Virus record (IMG/VR): IMGVR_UViG_3300043399_000877
Location: 186,001 to 250,000 of that record
Length of the DNA: 64,000 bases
From: a virus
Strand: one strand, 5' to 3'
Each line of letters starts with the position of its first letter. The stretch's first letter is position 1. A program made the translations under genes and the position numbers. Shown piece after piece: positions 54,274-62,192 of the stretch. The notes under the pieces were generated by a model, which was not told where the DNA came from, searched no databases, and was given only the letters and a program-made list of their open reading frames with translations.

Positions 54274-55183
54274 GAAATTTAAAGTTTTAGACTATGATAT
54301 AATATACTTGAGTTACGATGAACCAAATGCTGAAAAGAATTATGCGGATTTACTTAAAAAAGTTCCCTGGGCAAAACGAGTTCACGGTGTTGAGGGGTCT
54401 GATGCTGCACATAAGGCTTGTGCAAATTTAAGCGAAACCGATAGATTTATCACAGTTGACGGTGATAACATAATTCGCAGTGAGTTTTTATCTCAAGAAA
54501 TCGACTTTGATCAACATAAAGATTTGGAAAGTTGTGTTATAAGTTGGACAGCCCGAAATACCATAAACGGATTAATGTATGGAAATGGCGGAATAAAATG
54601 TTGGCCAAAGAAATATGTTTTAAACATGAAAACTCATGAAAATGCTGATCCAAACAATCCACATGCACAAGTTGATTTTTGTTGGGATGTGGAATACATA
54701 CAAATGAACAGTTGTTTTAGTGAAATACACAACAATGCAACGCCACAACAAGCATGGCGCGCTGGTTTTCGTGAAGGCGTTAAAATGGCACTGGATCGTG
54801 GTGTAAAACCTTCTATTGATGTTTTTCATAAAAATCATTGGAAAAATATGCATAGACTTTACATTTGGTTAATGGTTGGGGCAGACGCAGCGAATGGTGA
54901 TTGGGCAATATATGGTGCCCGACAGGGGCTAATTAAAACAATGCTCAGCGATTGGGATTACGTAAATGTTAGGAATTTCAAATGGCTCAACGATTTTTGG
55001 ATTAACGAAGTACAACATGTATCTGATATAAATGCGGATACTATCGAGTTTGGGCATATAATAAAAAACGAGTTGTCGCTGCCCATATCTGAAATGCCAC
55101 TTAACTCAGATCAAAGTAAGTTTTTTAAAACAGTTTACCAAAATCCACCTAGAGTTTCTCAAAAAATAATAGACAAAGAGTAA
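54266..55183 (+). CDS. Glycosyltransferase-like protein (305 aa)
   Basis: Contains F-I-T-V-D-G-D-N-I-I with D-G-D at residues 65-67, in the position of the metal-binding DxD of GT-A enzymes, then I-N-G-L-M-Y-G-N-G-G-I-K-C-W-P and V-D-F-C-W-D-V-E-Y-I. A related D-x-D protein family is frequent in environmental phages. C-terminal half is helical with several Trp. It precedes the radical SAM gene by 4 bases. Function beyond probable nucleotide-sugar use is unknown. Confidence 0.55.
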   Translation: MNKKFKVLDYDIIYLSYDEPNAEKNYADLLKKVPWAKRVHGVEGSDAAHKACANLSETDRFITVDGDNIIRSEFLSQEIDFDQHKDLESCVISWTARNTINGLMYGNGGIKCWPKKYVLNMKTHENADPNNPHAQVDFCWDVEYIQMNSCFSEIHNNATPQQAWRAGFREGVKMALDRGVKPSIDVFHKNHWKNMHRLYIWLMVGADAANGDWAIYGARQGLIKTMLSDWDYVNVRNFKWLNDFWINEVQHVSDINADTIEFGHIIKNELSLPISEMPLNSDQSKFFKTVYQNPPRVSQKIIDKE

Positions 55184-55187
55184 TATA

Positions 55188-56723
55188 ATGACTAACATTG
55201 ATAGCACAAATTGGGATAGAAACTCATCCGGTGAAATTATTAGAAATACTGAAAATGTAGAAAAATTAAAACCAATTTTGAATGCAGTTGGTCCGGGATT
55301 TTGTTTGGCAAAATTTACCCAAGTTAGTCTTCACTTGGGCACAGGATTGGTCCATAGTTGCCATCACCCAACACCACATAAGATTCCATTAGATGAACTA
55401 GAAAAAAATCCTGCTGCTTTGTTTAATACTGCTATTTTAAAATCTGCAAGATCAGAAATGTTAACTGGTGGTAAACCGTCTGAATGTGACTATTGTTGGA
55501 GAATTGAAAAAAATGGCGGTACAAGTGACCGGCATCATAAAAGTCTTGAACCCTGGGCATTGGATAACTTTGAAAATGTTATCTCACTTTCTGGTAAGGA
55601 ATTTATAAAACCAACCTACTTGGAAGTCAGCTTTGGTAACACTTGTAATTTAGCGTGTGCGTATTGCGGACCAGAGTTTAGTAGTAAGTGGGTTGAAGAG
55701 TTAAAACAGCAAGGGCCAATAATTATACGTGATTCCGGAAATAGCGATCAATGGGCGCAAGGCTGGCAGGATCTTGAAAATTTGTCATACCTAAATCGAG
55801 AGCATAATCCGTATGTTGAAGCTTTTTGGTCATGGTTTCCTGAAATATACCCAACTTTAAAACACTTTAGGATTACTGGCGGTGAACCGTTATTAAACAA
55901 AAATACTATGAAAAGTTTGGATTATATAATAGAAAATCCTCGTCCAGATCTCGAGTTGAGTATTAACACAAACTTATCGGTACCAGATGCAGTATGGGAT
56001 AGATTCTTAAATAAGATCATAACTCTTGAAAAGTCTTCAAAATTTAAAAAGATAACAATATTTACAAGCTTTGAGGGCTGGGAAGAACGGGCAACCTACA
56101 GTAGGCACGGTCTTGACTTTCAAAAACTTATATCTCGCTTTGAAGAACTTCTTGAAAAAACCGGTGTTCGATGTGTTGTAATGGCAACATATAACATACT
56201 TGCAATAACAAGTTTTCAAAAAGTTCTTGAATGGATCTTAGATCTAAAAGCTCGATTTAATAAAAATCACTATCGCACAGCACTGTATGAAAAAACAGGA
56301 TATGACTTTACAAATTCAGTTAAAAATATAGAAAATAGTTTTAGAGTGGGAATAGACGTTCCATATTTAAGACATCCTGAATGGTTAGATGTAATGTATT
56401 GTTCAGATGAGTTATTTGAAAAATACATGTTTCCAACATACGAGTTCATGGCAAAAAATACTGGGCATACTGAAGTCATGCAACACTATGGTTTTGAACC
56501 AGTTGAAACCAGTAAATTTGAAAGAATTGTTATGAATCGAGCATATTTTTTAAAAAAAGGGTTAGACGACAGTGTTCGAGATGATATTGTTAAAAATAGA
56601 TCAAAATTTTATGATTTTATAAACCAATTAGATTCTAGAAGAAATACTGATTTTGCTAAAACTTATCCAGAAATGGAAAATTTTTATAAATTGTGTAAAG
56701 AAAATAGGAATTTGTTAAAATGA
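55188..56723 (+). CDS. Twitch-domain radical SAM protein (511 aa)
   Basis: The radical SAM cluster motif C-N-L-A-C-A-Y-C gives Cys153, Cys157 and Cys160. Upstream is a SPASM/twitch-like cysteine region: C-H-H-P at Cys58 and S-E-C-D-Y-C-W-R-I-E at Cys100/103, a pattern typical of twitch-domain radical SAM proteins of phages. R-I-T-G-G-E-P-L-L supplies the S-adenosylmethionine GGE motif. Substrate unknown; relatives act on peptides or sugars. It sits among sugar-related genes and overlaps the next gene by 4 bases (ATGA). Expression probably with the operon beginning at 51692. Confidence 0.85.
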   Translation: MTNIDSTNWDRNSSGEIIRNTENVEKLKPILNAVGPGFCLAKFTQVSLHLGTGLVHSCHHPTPHKIPLDELEKNPAALFNTAILKSARSEMLTGGKPSECDYCWRIEKNGGTSDRHHKSLEPWALDNFENVISLSGKEFIKPTYLEVSFGNTCNLACAYCGPEFSSKWVEELKQQGPIIIRDSGNSDQWAQGWQDLENLSYLNREHNPYVEAFWSWFPEIYPTLKHFRITGGEPLLNKNTMKSLDYIIENPRPDLELSINTNLSVPDAVWDRFLNKIITLEKSSKFKKITIFTSFEGWEERATYSRHGLDFQKLISRFEELLEKTGVRCVVMATYNILAITSFQKVLEWILDLKARFNKNHYRTALYEKTGYDFTNSVKNIENSFRVGIDVPYLRHPEWLDVMYCSDELFEKYMFPTYEFMAKNTGHTEVMQHYGFEPVETSKFERIVMNRAYFLKKGLDDSVRDDIVKNRSKFYDFINQLDSRRNTDFAKTYPEMENFYKLCKENRNLLK

Positions 56724-57916
56724 AAATACCTATGTACTTTGACTTTATTCAAAATGACGGAAATATAGAAAAGTTAAATGCAGTTGATATCACAATAAGT
56801 AAAAAATGTGCTGAGGGAAGCAATGCCTTAACAATGTTAGAAATTCAAGATCCTAAATCTGAAATAGAATTTATAAAAGAAAATTATTCAGGGTTTTTTT
56901 ATTATCCTATTTATTGGGTTTATAATGACATATATTTGAAATCTTTAACAATTCCAAAATTTGTGTTAAATGCAATTTCTAAAAATAAAGCGAAGATATT
57001 AATAGTTAACCTGTATGAGGGTTACGATATTTCAAATGCAGTTCGAGAGAATGTGTTATTAAAATTTAGTTTATCATTTGAAAATATTGTGCTTATGACT
57101 GGAAATAAATTTAAAATAGACGGGATAAACTCGATATACAATAATTATTGGGAACACATAGCGTCTTATGGGAACAAGTCACCGAGTAGTCTGTTTAACA
57201 AAGCACATAATTCAATATTTACTAAGAATAACTACCGGAAACACAAATTTATTTGCCTTCAAAGAAGACCAAAGCCATATCGTGTTGCATTATATTCTGA
57301 ATTATTTCCATATCGAGATATGGGAATTTTAACTTTAGGTCGTGGTGATTATGGAACCCACACATATAACAGATTTTATGATATAAATTTGTTTGGTGAC
57401 TCTTTCAAAGATAGCCATAAAAAATTTAAAAAAAACAAGTTGATATCAACGTTGCCCGCTGTGTATGATGTAGATGTTTCTTTAGAAAATCCTGCTTTTG
57501 ACGACGACGATGAAAAGTTTTATTCAGCATATCTGCATATAGTTTCTGAAACTTTTTTTGAAAAAGATACTAATACAACATTTTTTAGTGAAAAAGTATT
57601 CAAACCAATAGTATGTTTTCAACCATTTATAATGTTTAACCAGCACAATACTTTGGAAGAGTTTCGTTCGTTGGGATATGAAACTTTTCCTGACGTCATT
57701 GATGAAGCATATGACAAAATTCAAGATGATGAAAAAAGATTTTACACAGCGGTATCGTCAACTATTAATTTTATAAACCAAAACAACAAAACACTTTCTA
57801 AAATAATGAAAAAATTATTTCCAGTAATGGCACATAATTTTTACAATTTATTTTACACGGCTAATACAAAACAGGCTAAAATAAAAGCTGAACTGATATC
57901 TTTATTATATAACTAA
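56720..57916 (+). CDS. Unassigned EK-x-x-P family protein (398 aa), copy 1
   Basis: The C-terminal part has F-F-S-E-K-V-F-K-P-I-V-C-F-Q-P-F, then L-G-Y-E-T-F-P-D-V-I-D-E-A-Y-D, also present in the genes at 57905 and 60591. This E-K-x-x-K-P ... Q/R-P-F ... L-G-F/Y-x-T-F motif resembles C-terminal parts of GT10-like (fucosyltransferase) glycosyltransferases, but the rest does not allow assignment. Middle segment L-Q-R-R-P-K-P-Y-R may bind substrate. Its stop overlaps the convergent gene by 12 bases. Confidence 0.55.
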   Translation: MKIPMYFDFIQNDGNIEKLNAVDITISKKCAEGSNALTMLEIQDPKSEIEFIKENYSGFFYYPIYWVYNDIYLKSLTIPKFVLNAISKNKAKILIVNLYEGYDISNAVRENVLLKFSLSFENIVLMTGNKFKIDGINSIYNNYWEHIASYGNKSPSSLFNKAHNSIFTKNNYRKHKFICLQRRPKPYRVALYSELFPYRDMGILTLGRGDYGTHTYNRFYDINLFGDSFKDSHKKFKKNKLISTLPAVYDVDVSLENPAFDDDDEKFYSAYLHIVSETFFEKDTNTTFFSEKVFKPIVCFQPFIMFNQHNTLEEFRSLGYETFPDVIDEAYDKIQDDEKRFYTAVSSTINFINQNNKTLSKIMKKLFPVMAHNFYNLFYTANTKQAKIKAELISLLYN

Positions 57917-59104
57917 TTTTTTAAAAAAATATTTTGGTATGTTTTTTATGTGTCGACGGTTATGCAATAGGATGTCATTCATTTCAAAAAGAATTTTTTC
58001 TAAATCTTCTAGGTCATGCGACAAAATTTTTTGAATTAAACTATAAACCATGGCAAATCTTATGTTATGTTTTTTTTCGTCGTCATATGATTCGTCCCAC
58101 CATTTATCAAAGGTTTTAAATCCCATATGTTTGAGAAGGGCTAAGGTGTGTGGTGGGCCGAGAATTATAAACGGTCTGTTAACCATCATAGGTTTCAATG
58201 TTTTTTCACTTATGTATTGGATTGGCGTGCAAAATCTAGTTTCAGTTACTAAATTTACAAAACTGCGTTCAGTTAAGTTGTATATAGAATTGATATTTTG
58301 TGTTAATCCATTTAGATTTGTTCTAAGATTGTGCTGTTTAACAATGGAGCCATCGTCATCTACAAAAGTTATTGGTTCTGAATCATACTTTTTTATTTGA
58401 TCCAACAAATTAGATTTAAATGGATCTTTATATTTGTTAAAATTAATATAAGGATTTTTAAGAATAGCCGAATACTTATATTTGTTTGAATTAGTCAAAA
58501 ACACTCCGGCTTTATCAAATAACAGTGCAGACATCAGGTGTCGTTGCCAATCTCTTCTATGATTAAAACAAGTTACTTTATAGTCTAATGGAAGTTTTTG
58601 TACATAATTTTCATTTTTTTTAAAATAAACCCAATCATTTAAGTAAACATCGAAATAATTAATTTTATATTTAAATTTTTTAAGAAGTTTTTTTGGTATT
58701 CTCTCGCAGTGAAAAATTTTAAAATCTGATATTTTTGTTTGATTTAAAATGATTTCAATTAATCCTAATTCTAAAAAAATAGTATTCTCAAAATCTTTTT
58801 CTATAGTATGAGTATCCATTAAGTTTACAGACTGATCTGTTTTATGCCGTATTCTAAATACATCATCTATAAAAAAGTAAATTTTAGTTATATTGGATTG
58901 CACGAGCTCGTCTATAACATGCTGATAATATTTGTATTCTTGATTTAAGATTAAAATTGCAGATTGATGATTGCTATTAATTGATAATGATTTTTTTAAA
59001 TCTCTTATTAGTTTGTTGTTGTATACAATTGGTTTTTTATCTTTTTTTCCTGAATGGTATGTGAATCTTTTATTGTGGGTGATTAATACCATGTTTGGAA
59101 ACAT
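57905..59104 (-). CDS. Unassigned EK-x-x-P family protein (399 aa), copy 2
   Basis: C-terminal motif I-S-E-K-T-L-K-P-M-M-V-N-R-P-F, G-P-P-H-T-L-A-L-L-K, and G-F-K-T-F-D-K-W-W-D-E-S-Y-D matches copy 1. N-terminal half is Lys/Asn/Ile-rich. The ATG shares bases with the stop of the 2OG oxygenase gene (TAATG), so it is the third gene of a coupled minus-strand operon amidinotransferase-oxygenase-this gene. Glycosyltransferase-like role suspected from the motif. Confidence 0.55.
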   Translation of the reverse strand: MFPNMVLITHNKRFTYHSGKKDKKPIVYNNKLIRDLKKSLSINSNHQSAILILNQEYKYYQHVIDELVQSNITKIYFFIDDVFRIRHKTDQSVNLMDTHTIEKDFENTIFLELGLIEIILNQTKISDFKIFHCERIPKKLLKKFKYKINYFDVYLNDWVYFKKNENYVQKLPLDYKVTCFNHRRDWQRHLMSALLFDKAGVFLTNSNKYKYSAILKNPYINFNKYKDPFKSNLLDQIKKYDSEPITFVDDDGSIVKQHNLRTNLNGLTQNINSIYNLTERSFVNLVTETRFCTPIQYISEKTLKPMMVNRPFIILGPPHTLALLKHMGFKTFDKWWDESYDDEKKHNIRFAMVYSLIQKILSHDLEDLEKILFEMNDILLHNRRHIKNIPKYFFKKLVI

Positions 59105-59622
59105 TATAGAATTCCTGTTATTTGCAATGTATAACGGTTATGTGGTCCTAGGTTAGCAGCCATATGTGGTACGTCGTAATTCCAGAGTACATAGTCGCCA
59201 GATTTATAGTTATATATTGGCACACCGTCTATTTCAAATATATGCCCCGGCTGCCAATCTTCTAAAAATACCAGAGCTCGATAAATCTTACTTGCATCTT
59301 CTATTTTATTATATTTTATAAATTTTACATATGCATCTTTATGATATGGTAATATTGTTCCCGGCTTCATTCTATAAAAACTACTACCAGATTTTTGCAA
59401 TCCCACTTCTTTAACAATTTGTGCAGTCCATTCTGGTTGAATTCCACGATAATCTACCATTTCGCCAGTGTCGTATATTTTACCATATACGCGATTCCAT
59501 TCTTCAACAGCAGCTGGGTCGTTAAATGGTTCTTTGATATATGACAACTTTTTAAAACTATCATCGATAATATCTGGTTTGATTTTTCCCAGTTTCCAAA
59601 CGGTCTTCTCAATAATTAACAT
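59104..59622 (-). CDS. 2-oxoglutarate/Fe(II)-type oxygenase (172 aa)
   Basis: Start chosen at 59622 because the ATG lies in TAATG coupled to the preceding stop and follows a strong GGAGAGAG site; an upstream in-frame ATG at 59652 would overlap more. Motifs: L-P-Y-H-K-D-A-Y (His94, Asp96), W-N-Y-D-V-P-H-M-A (His153) and H-N-R-Y-T-L-Q (Arg163), the His-X-Asp ... His ... Arg facial triad plus 2OG-binding residue of the aspartyl/asparaginyl or phytanoyl-type family. Likely a hydroxylase. Coupling to the amidinotransferase suggests sequential action on one small molecule or peptide. Confidence 0.72.
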   Translation of the reverse strand: MLIIEKTVWKLGKIKPDIIDDSFKKLSYIKEPFNDPAAVEEWNRVYGKIYDTGEMVDYRGIQPEWTAQIVKEVGLQKSGSSFYRMKPGTILPYHKDAYVKFIKYNKIEDASKIYRALVFLEDWQPGHIFEIDGVPIYNYKSGDYVLWNYDVPHMAANLGPHNRYTLQITGIL

Positions 59623-60536
59623 TATTCTCTCTCCAAGTCCAAAGTTACACAATGATGCCCTCCCCCGAGAGTTCTACTGTGCCTAAGATTTATACCGATA
59701 CTTTCTACATTATATTTTTCCAGTTTTTTTCTTAATATATTTTGATTTGGGTCGCAAATTATTAAATTTGAATTAACAGTCAAAAAATTAAGTGCGATAT
59801 ATTTACTTGCATATGGATATCCAACAAAACCCTGTGGAATTATGTCATCTCCTGACATCCAAATAATATCCCAATTTTCAAAAACCTGTGGTAAATTCTT
59901 TTCCGATATTCGATCTTGATTTATTACTACTAAACCTTCGCGTATGGGAGATATAGTGCTATCGATGTGTACCCCGCTGTATATATTGTCTAATATATGA
60001 ACCTTGTATGAATCCCCAAGCGTTTCTTGAAGCCATTCCCCGCCTGTACGGTTTCCACTGCTACTTACCAAATACAGCAGATCTTTTCCAAGTCTGCATA
60101 CGTTAGCTGCGTCAAAAAAAGCATTTTGGTTATCGCAAGACACTGTTTTGGGTAAAAACTTTTTTAGTGCGTCTATTTCTGGCAATCTTGTGGGATAAAC
60201 CATTGGGGCATCTATAGCAACATCACCCACTATTAGTACACGATCTCTTGGGCAGTAGTTGTACATCCCATCAAAGTTTTTAAAATCTAAAATTTCTGGT
60301 CTTACAACATTTACACCTAGCTTTTCTAGTGTATTTGTTAAATTTTCTAAATCTTCATTTGCTTCTGAAATTATAAATTCTGATACCGGGCCAGCCGGCA
60401 GCGGGGTCTCCTGCCACAAGGAAGTTTTTTCTAAAGACCTAAATTTTTCGCAGTTAACTGGCCAATGTGCGTTTGTTGCACTCCCGACTACTATTTTTTT
60501 TAAAACGCCCCATTCGTTTTGAGAATATATCATCAA
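59622..60536 (-). CDS. Amidinotransferase of the GATM/StrB family (304 aa)
   Basis: Catalytic triad pattern is complete: F-F-D-A-A-N-V-C-R-L-G (Asp142), G-V-H-I-D-S-T (His190) and R-T-L-G-G-G-H-H-C-V-T-L-D (Cys296). Spacings (48 and 106) are close to those of glycine amidinotransferase (Asp254, His303, Cys407 in the human enzyme). Additional family boxes: C-P-R-D-R-V-L-I-V-G and G-G-E-W-L-Q-E-T-L-G-D-S-Y-K-V-H-I. It would move an amidino group from arginine to an amine. Gene arranged divergently from 60591; a weak TTGAAA/TATCAT pair lies upstream. Substrate unknown; aminosugars are plausible given the neighbours. Confidence 0.85.
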   Translation of the reverse strand: MMIYSQNEWGVLKKIVVGSATNAHWPVNCEKFRSLEKTSLWQETPLPAGPVSEFIISEANEDLENLTNTLEKLGVNVVRPEILDFKNFDGMYNYCPRDRVLIVGDVAIDAPMVYPTRLPEIDALKKFLPKTVSCDNQNAFFDAANVCRLGKDLLYLVSSSGNRTGGEWLQETLGDSYKVHILDNIYSGVHIDSTISPIREGLVVINQDRISEKNLPQVFENWDIIWMSGDDIIPQGFVGYPYASKYIALNFLTVNSNLIICDPNQNILRKKLEKYNVESIGINLRHSRTLGGGHHCVTLDLERE

Positions 60537-60577
60537 TTACCTTTTTATAAAATGATACAAAATGTATAATTATTTTC

Positions 60578-60585
60578 AATAAATA
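60578..60585 (+). promoter_or_regulatory. Possible late promoter octamer AATAAATA
   Basis: AATAAATA 6 bases before the ATG of the 60591 gene. This is closer than other late promoters, so the mRNA would be nearly leaderless. Confidence 0.3.
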
Positions 60586-60590
60586 TTGAC

Positions 60591-61565
60591 ATGATTGTAA
60601 ATGGATCACATCTTATAGGTTATTTATCAGACAAATTTACTGTATTTGATCTCTATGGTTATGACTTGTCGGTCTTTGACATTGACTCTATTAAACAAAA
60701 TAGCGTTGTATACGTAGATGATGAAATGATGTGTTTTAATCGTATGTTGCGCGTGTTTTTAAATTTAATAAAAGATAGAGATGACATAGTTTGGGTAGTC
60801 AAAATACCTTTTGTGTATGAAAAAATTATTAGTCTCGGTAAACGTGCAGTATTAGAACCTTATTTTCATATTATAGATGACCTCATGGGAATGAAAATTC
60901 AAAATGAACCTAGGGTAATTCCCATATACGGAGATAAAACATTTTTTTGTTTGAACAGAAATTTCAACGATCAACGACAAACATTATTAAAACAATTAAA
61001 AAAACATGATTTAATAAAATTTGGATATGTAACAGCAAACTCTGAAAGATTTAAAGATAGACATTTATTCGTGTGTGATCCCATGGATAACTATGTTGCG
61101 TCCACGTCTGGCTACGAGCGATGTAATGAAACAGACCTAATCTCATTAAATGTTAAAAATTTTTATAATATAGCAGCTAAACCAGGACAAATAGCAGTGG
61201 TTGTTGAGACCGGTTATTACCCATTGGAATACAAAAGGTTTTTCCCTACAGAAAAAACAATAATTCCGTTTATAACACACCGATTGCCTTTGATACACGG
61301 TGACTCCGGCATCCTTCGTAATTTAGAAAAGGATGGTATCGACATATTTAGAGATTTAATTAACCACTCCTATGATTTAATGGAATACCACGATCCCAAA
61401 AAGTCTAAAAAAATGATCAAAGATAACATTGAAATATTAAAAAACGGAGTTAACATACAAAAATTACAAAAACGATTAAAAAGAAATTATGATTTTTTAA
61501 CAAATCAGTGGTTTGAAGTCAAGTTGCAAAACTTTATAACTAATATTTCACAAAATCTCGATTAA
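60591..61565 (+). CDS. Unassigned EK-x-x-P family protein (324 aa), diverged copy 3
   Basis: C-terminal stretch E-K-T-I-I-P-F-I-T-H-R-L-P-L-I-H, then I-L-R-N-L-E-K-D-G-I-D-I-F-R-D-L-I-N-H-S-Y-D aligns with copies 1 and 2. F-F-C-L-N-R-N-F-N-D-Q-R corresponds to the L-Q-R-R region of copy 1. No clear Shine-Dalgarno. Ends with an 18-base convergent overlap with the DegT-like gene. Start at 60591; no better upstream codon. Confidence 0.5.
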   Translation: MIVNGSHLIGYLSDKFTVFDLYGYDLSVFDIDSIKQNSVVYVDDEMMCFNRMLRVFLNLIKDRDDIVWVVKIPFVYEKIISLGKRAVLEPYFHIIDDLMGMKIQNEPRVIPIYGDKTFFCLNRNFNDQRQTLLKQLKKHDLIKFGYVTANSERFKDRHLFVCDPMDNYVASTSGYERCNETDLISLNVKNFYNIAAKPGQIAVVVETGYYPLEYKRFFPTEKTIIPFITHRLPLIHGDSGILRNLEKDGIDIFRDLINHSYDLMEYHDPKKSKKMIKDNIEILKNGVNIQKLQKRLKRNYDFLTNQWFEVKLQNFITNISQNLD

Positions 61566-62168
61566 TCTGCAATCAGGATATATTACTTTTTTTGATTGAA
61601 ACTTTCCGGTTTTTTTGTATCGTTTTAATGCCCTAGAGCCCCTGACACACTCTTCTGGATTTAGCTTATAATGATAACCCAACGTAAAACTTTTTTGATT
61701 TTGCCAAGGGAGTATGCTTAAATCTCGCCCGTCATATCTTAATTTTGACAAAACACAATAGTCATCGTACGAGTCAGTTAATATAGCACCACCACGGCCA
61801 ATATCAACTGGTTTTCCGTATCCAAAACTCAAGCATTGTAATTGGCCAGCCTTATACATATTTGGTTCAAGTTTTCTTGCACTATCCCAAATTCTGGTAT
61901 TATAAAACTGATACTCGCCAACCCATTCTTCGTCTATCAAATTATATGATATTTTTAGTTTATGCATAAGTTGGGGTATGCTTAAATATGTATATGCTGT
62001 AAAATGACAATCTTTTATGTTATCAAGTATCATACACAATTCTATTGCGTGAGTACAGCAATCGGTTGATACGGCATATTTTGCACCAGAAAACTCAGCA
62101 AGTTCATCTTCAAATTTTTTAATTTTTTCAAACATACCATATTTAATACCATAAAATAACACAGTCAT
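61548..62168 (-). CDS. Miniature DegT/DnrJ/EryC1-type aminotransferase (206 aa)
   Basis: PLP-sugar-aminotransferase pattern: F-E-D-E-L-A-E-F-S-G-A-K-Y-A-V-S-T, then W-D-S-A-R-K-L (Asp95, expected cofactor-nitrogen contact) and Q-C-L-S-F-G-Y-G-K-P-V-D-I-G-R-G-G-A-I (Lys119 at the Schiff-base position). At 206 residues it is little more than half the usual 370-400 and lacks the C-terminal small domain. It has no visible frameshift: the terminal part reads on smoothly (Y-P-D-C-R-L). It may be a functional minimal form or a domain that needs a partner. Weak ribosome binding site. Would make an amino sugar if active. Confidence 0.68.
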   Translation of the reverse strand: MTVLFYGIKYGMFEKIKKFEDELAEFSGAKYAVSTDCCTHAIELCMILDNIKDCHFTAYTYLSIPQLMHKLKISYNLIDEEWVGEYQFYNTRIWDSARKLEPNMYKAGQLQCLSFGYGKPVDIGRGGAILTDSYDDYCVLSKLRYDGRDLSILPWQNQKSFTLGYHYKLNPEECVRGSRALKRYKKTGKFQSKKVIYPDCRLIEIL

Positions 62169-62192
62169 AAATAAATGAAAAGGATTTTACAC

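Noticed and set aside
62166-62173. CATAAATA as a late promoter for the nucleotide-sugar dehydrogenase
   Set aside because: It overlaps the start of the divergent gene in an AT-rich stretch, and another weak match lies beside it; chance occurrence is likely.
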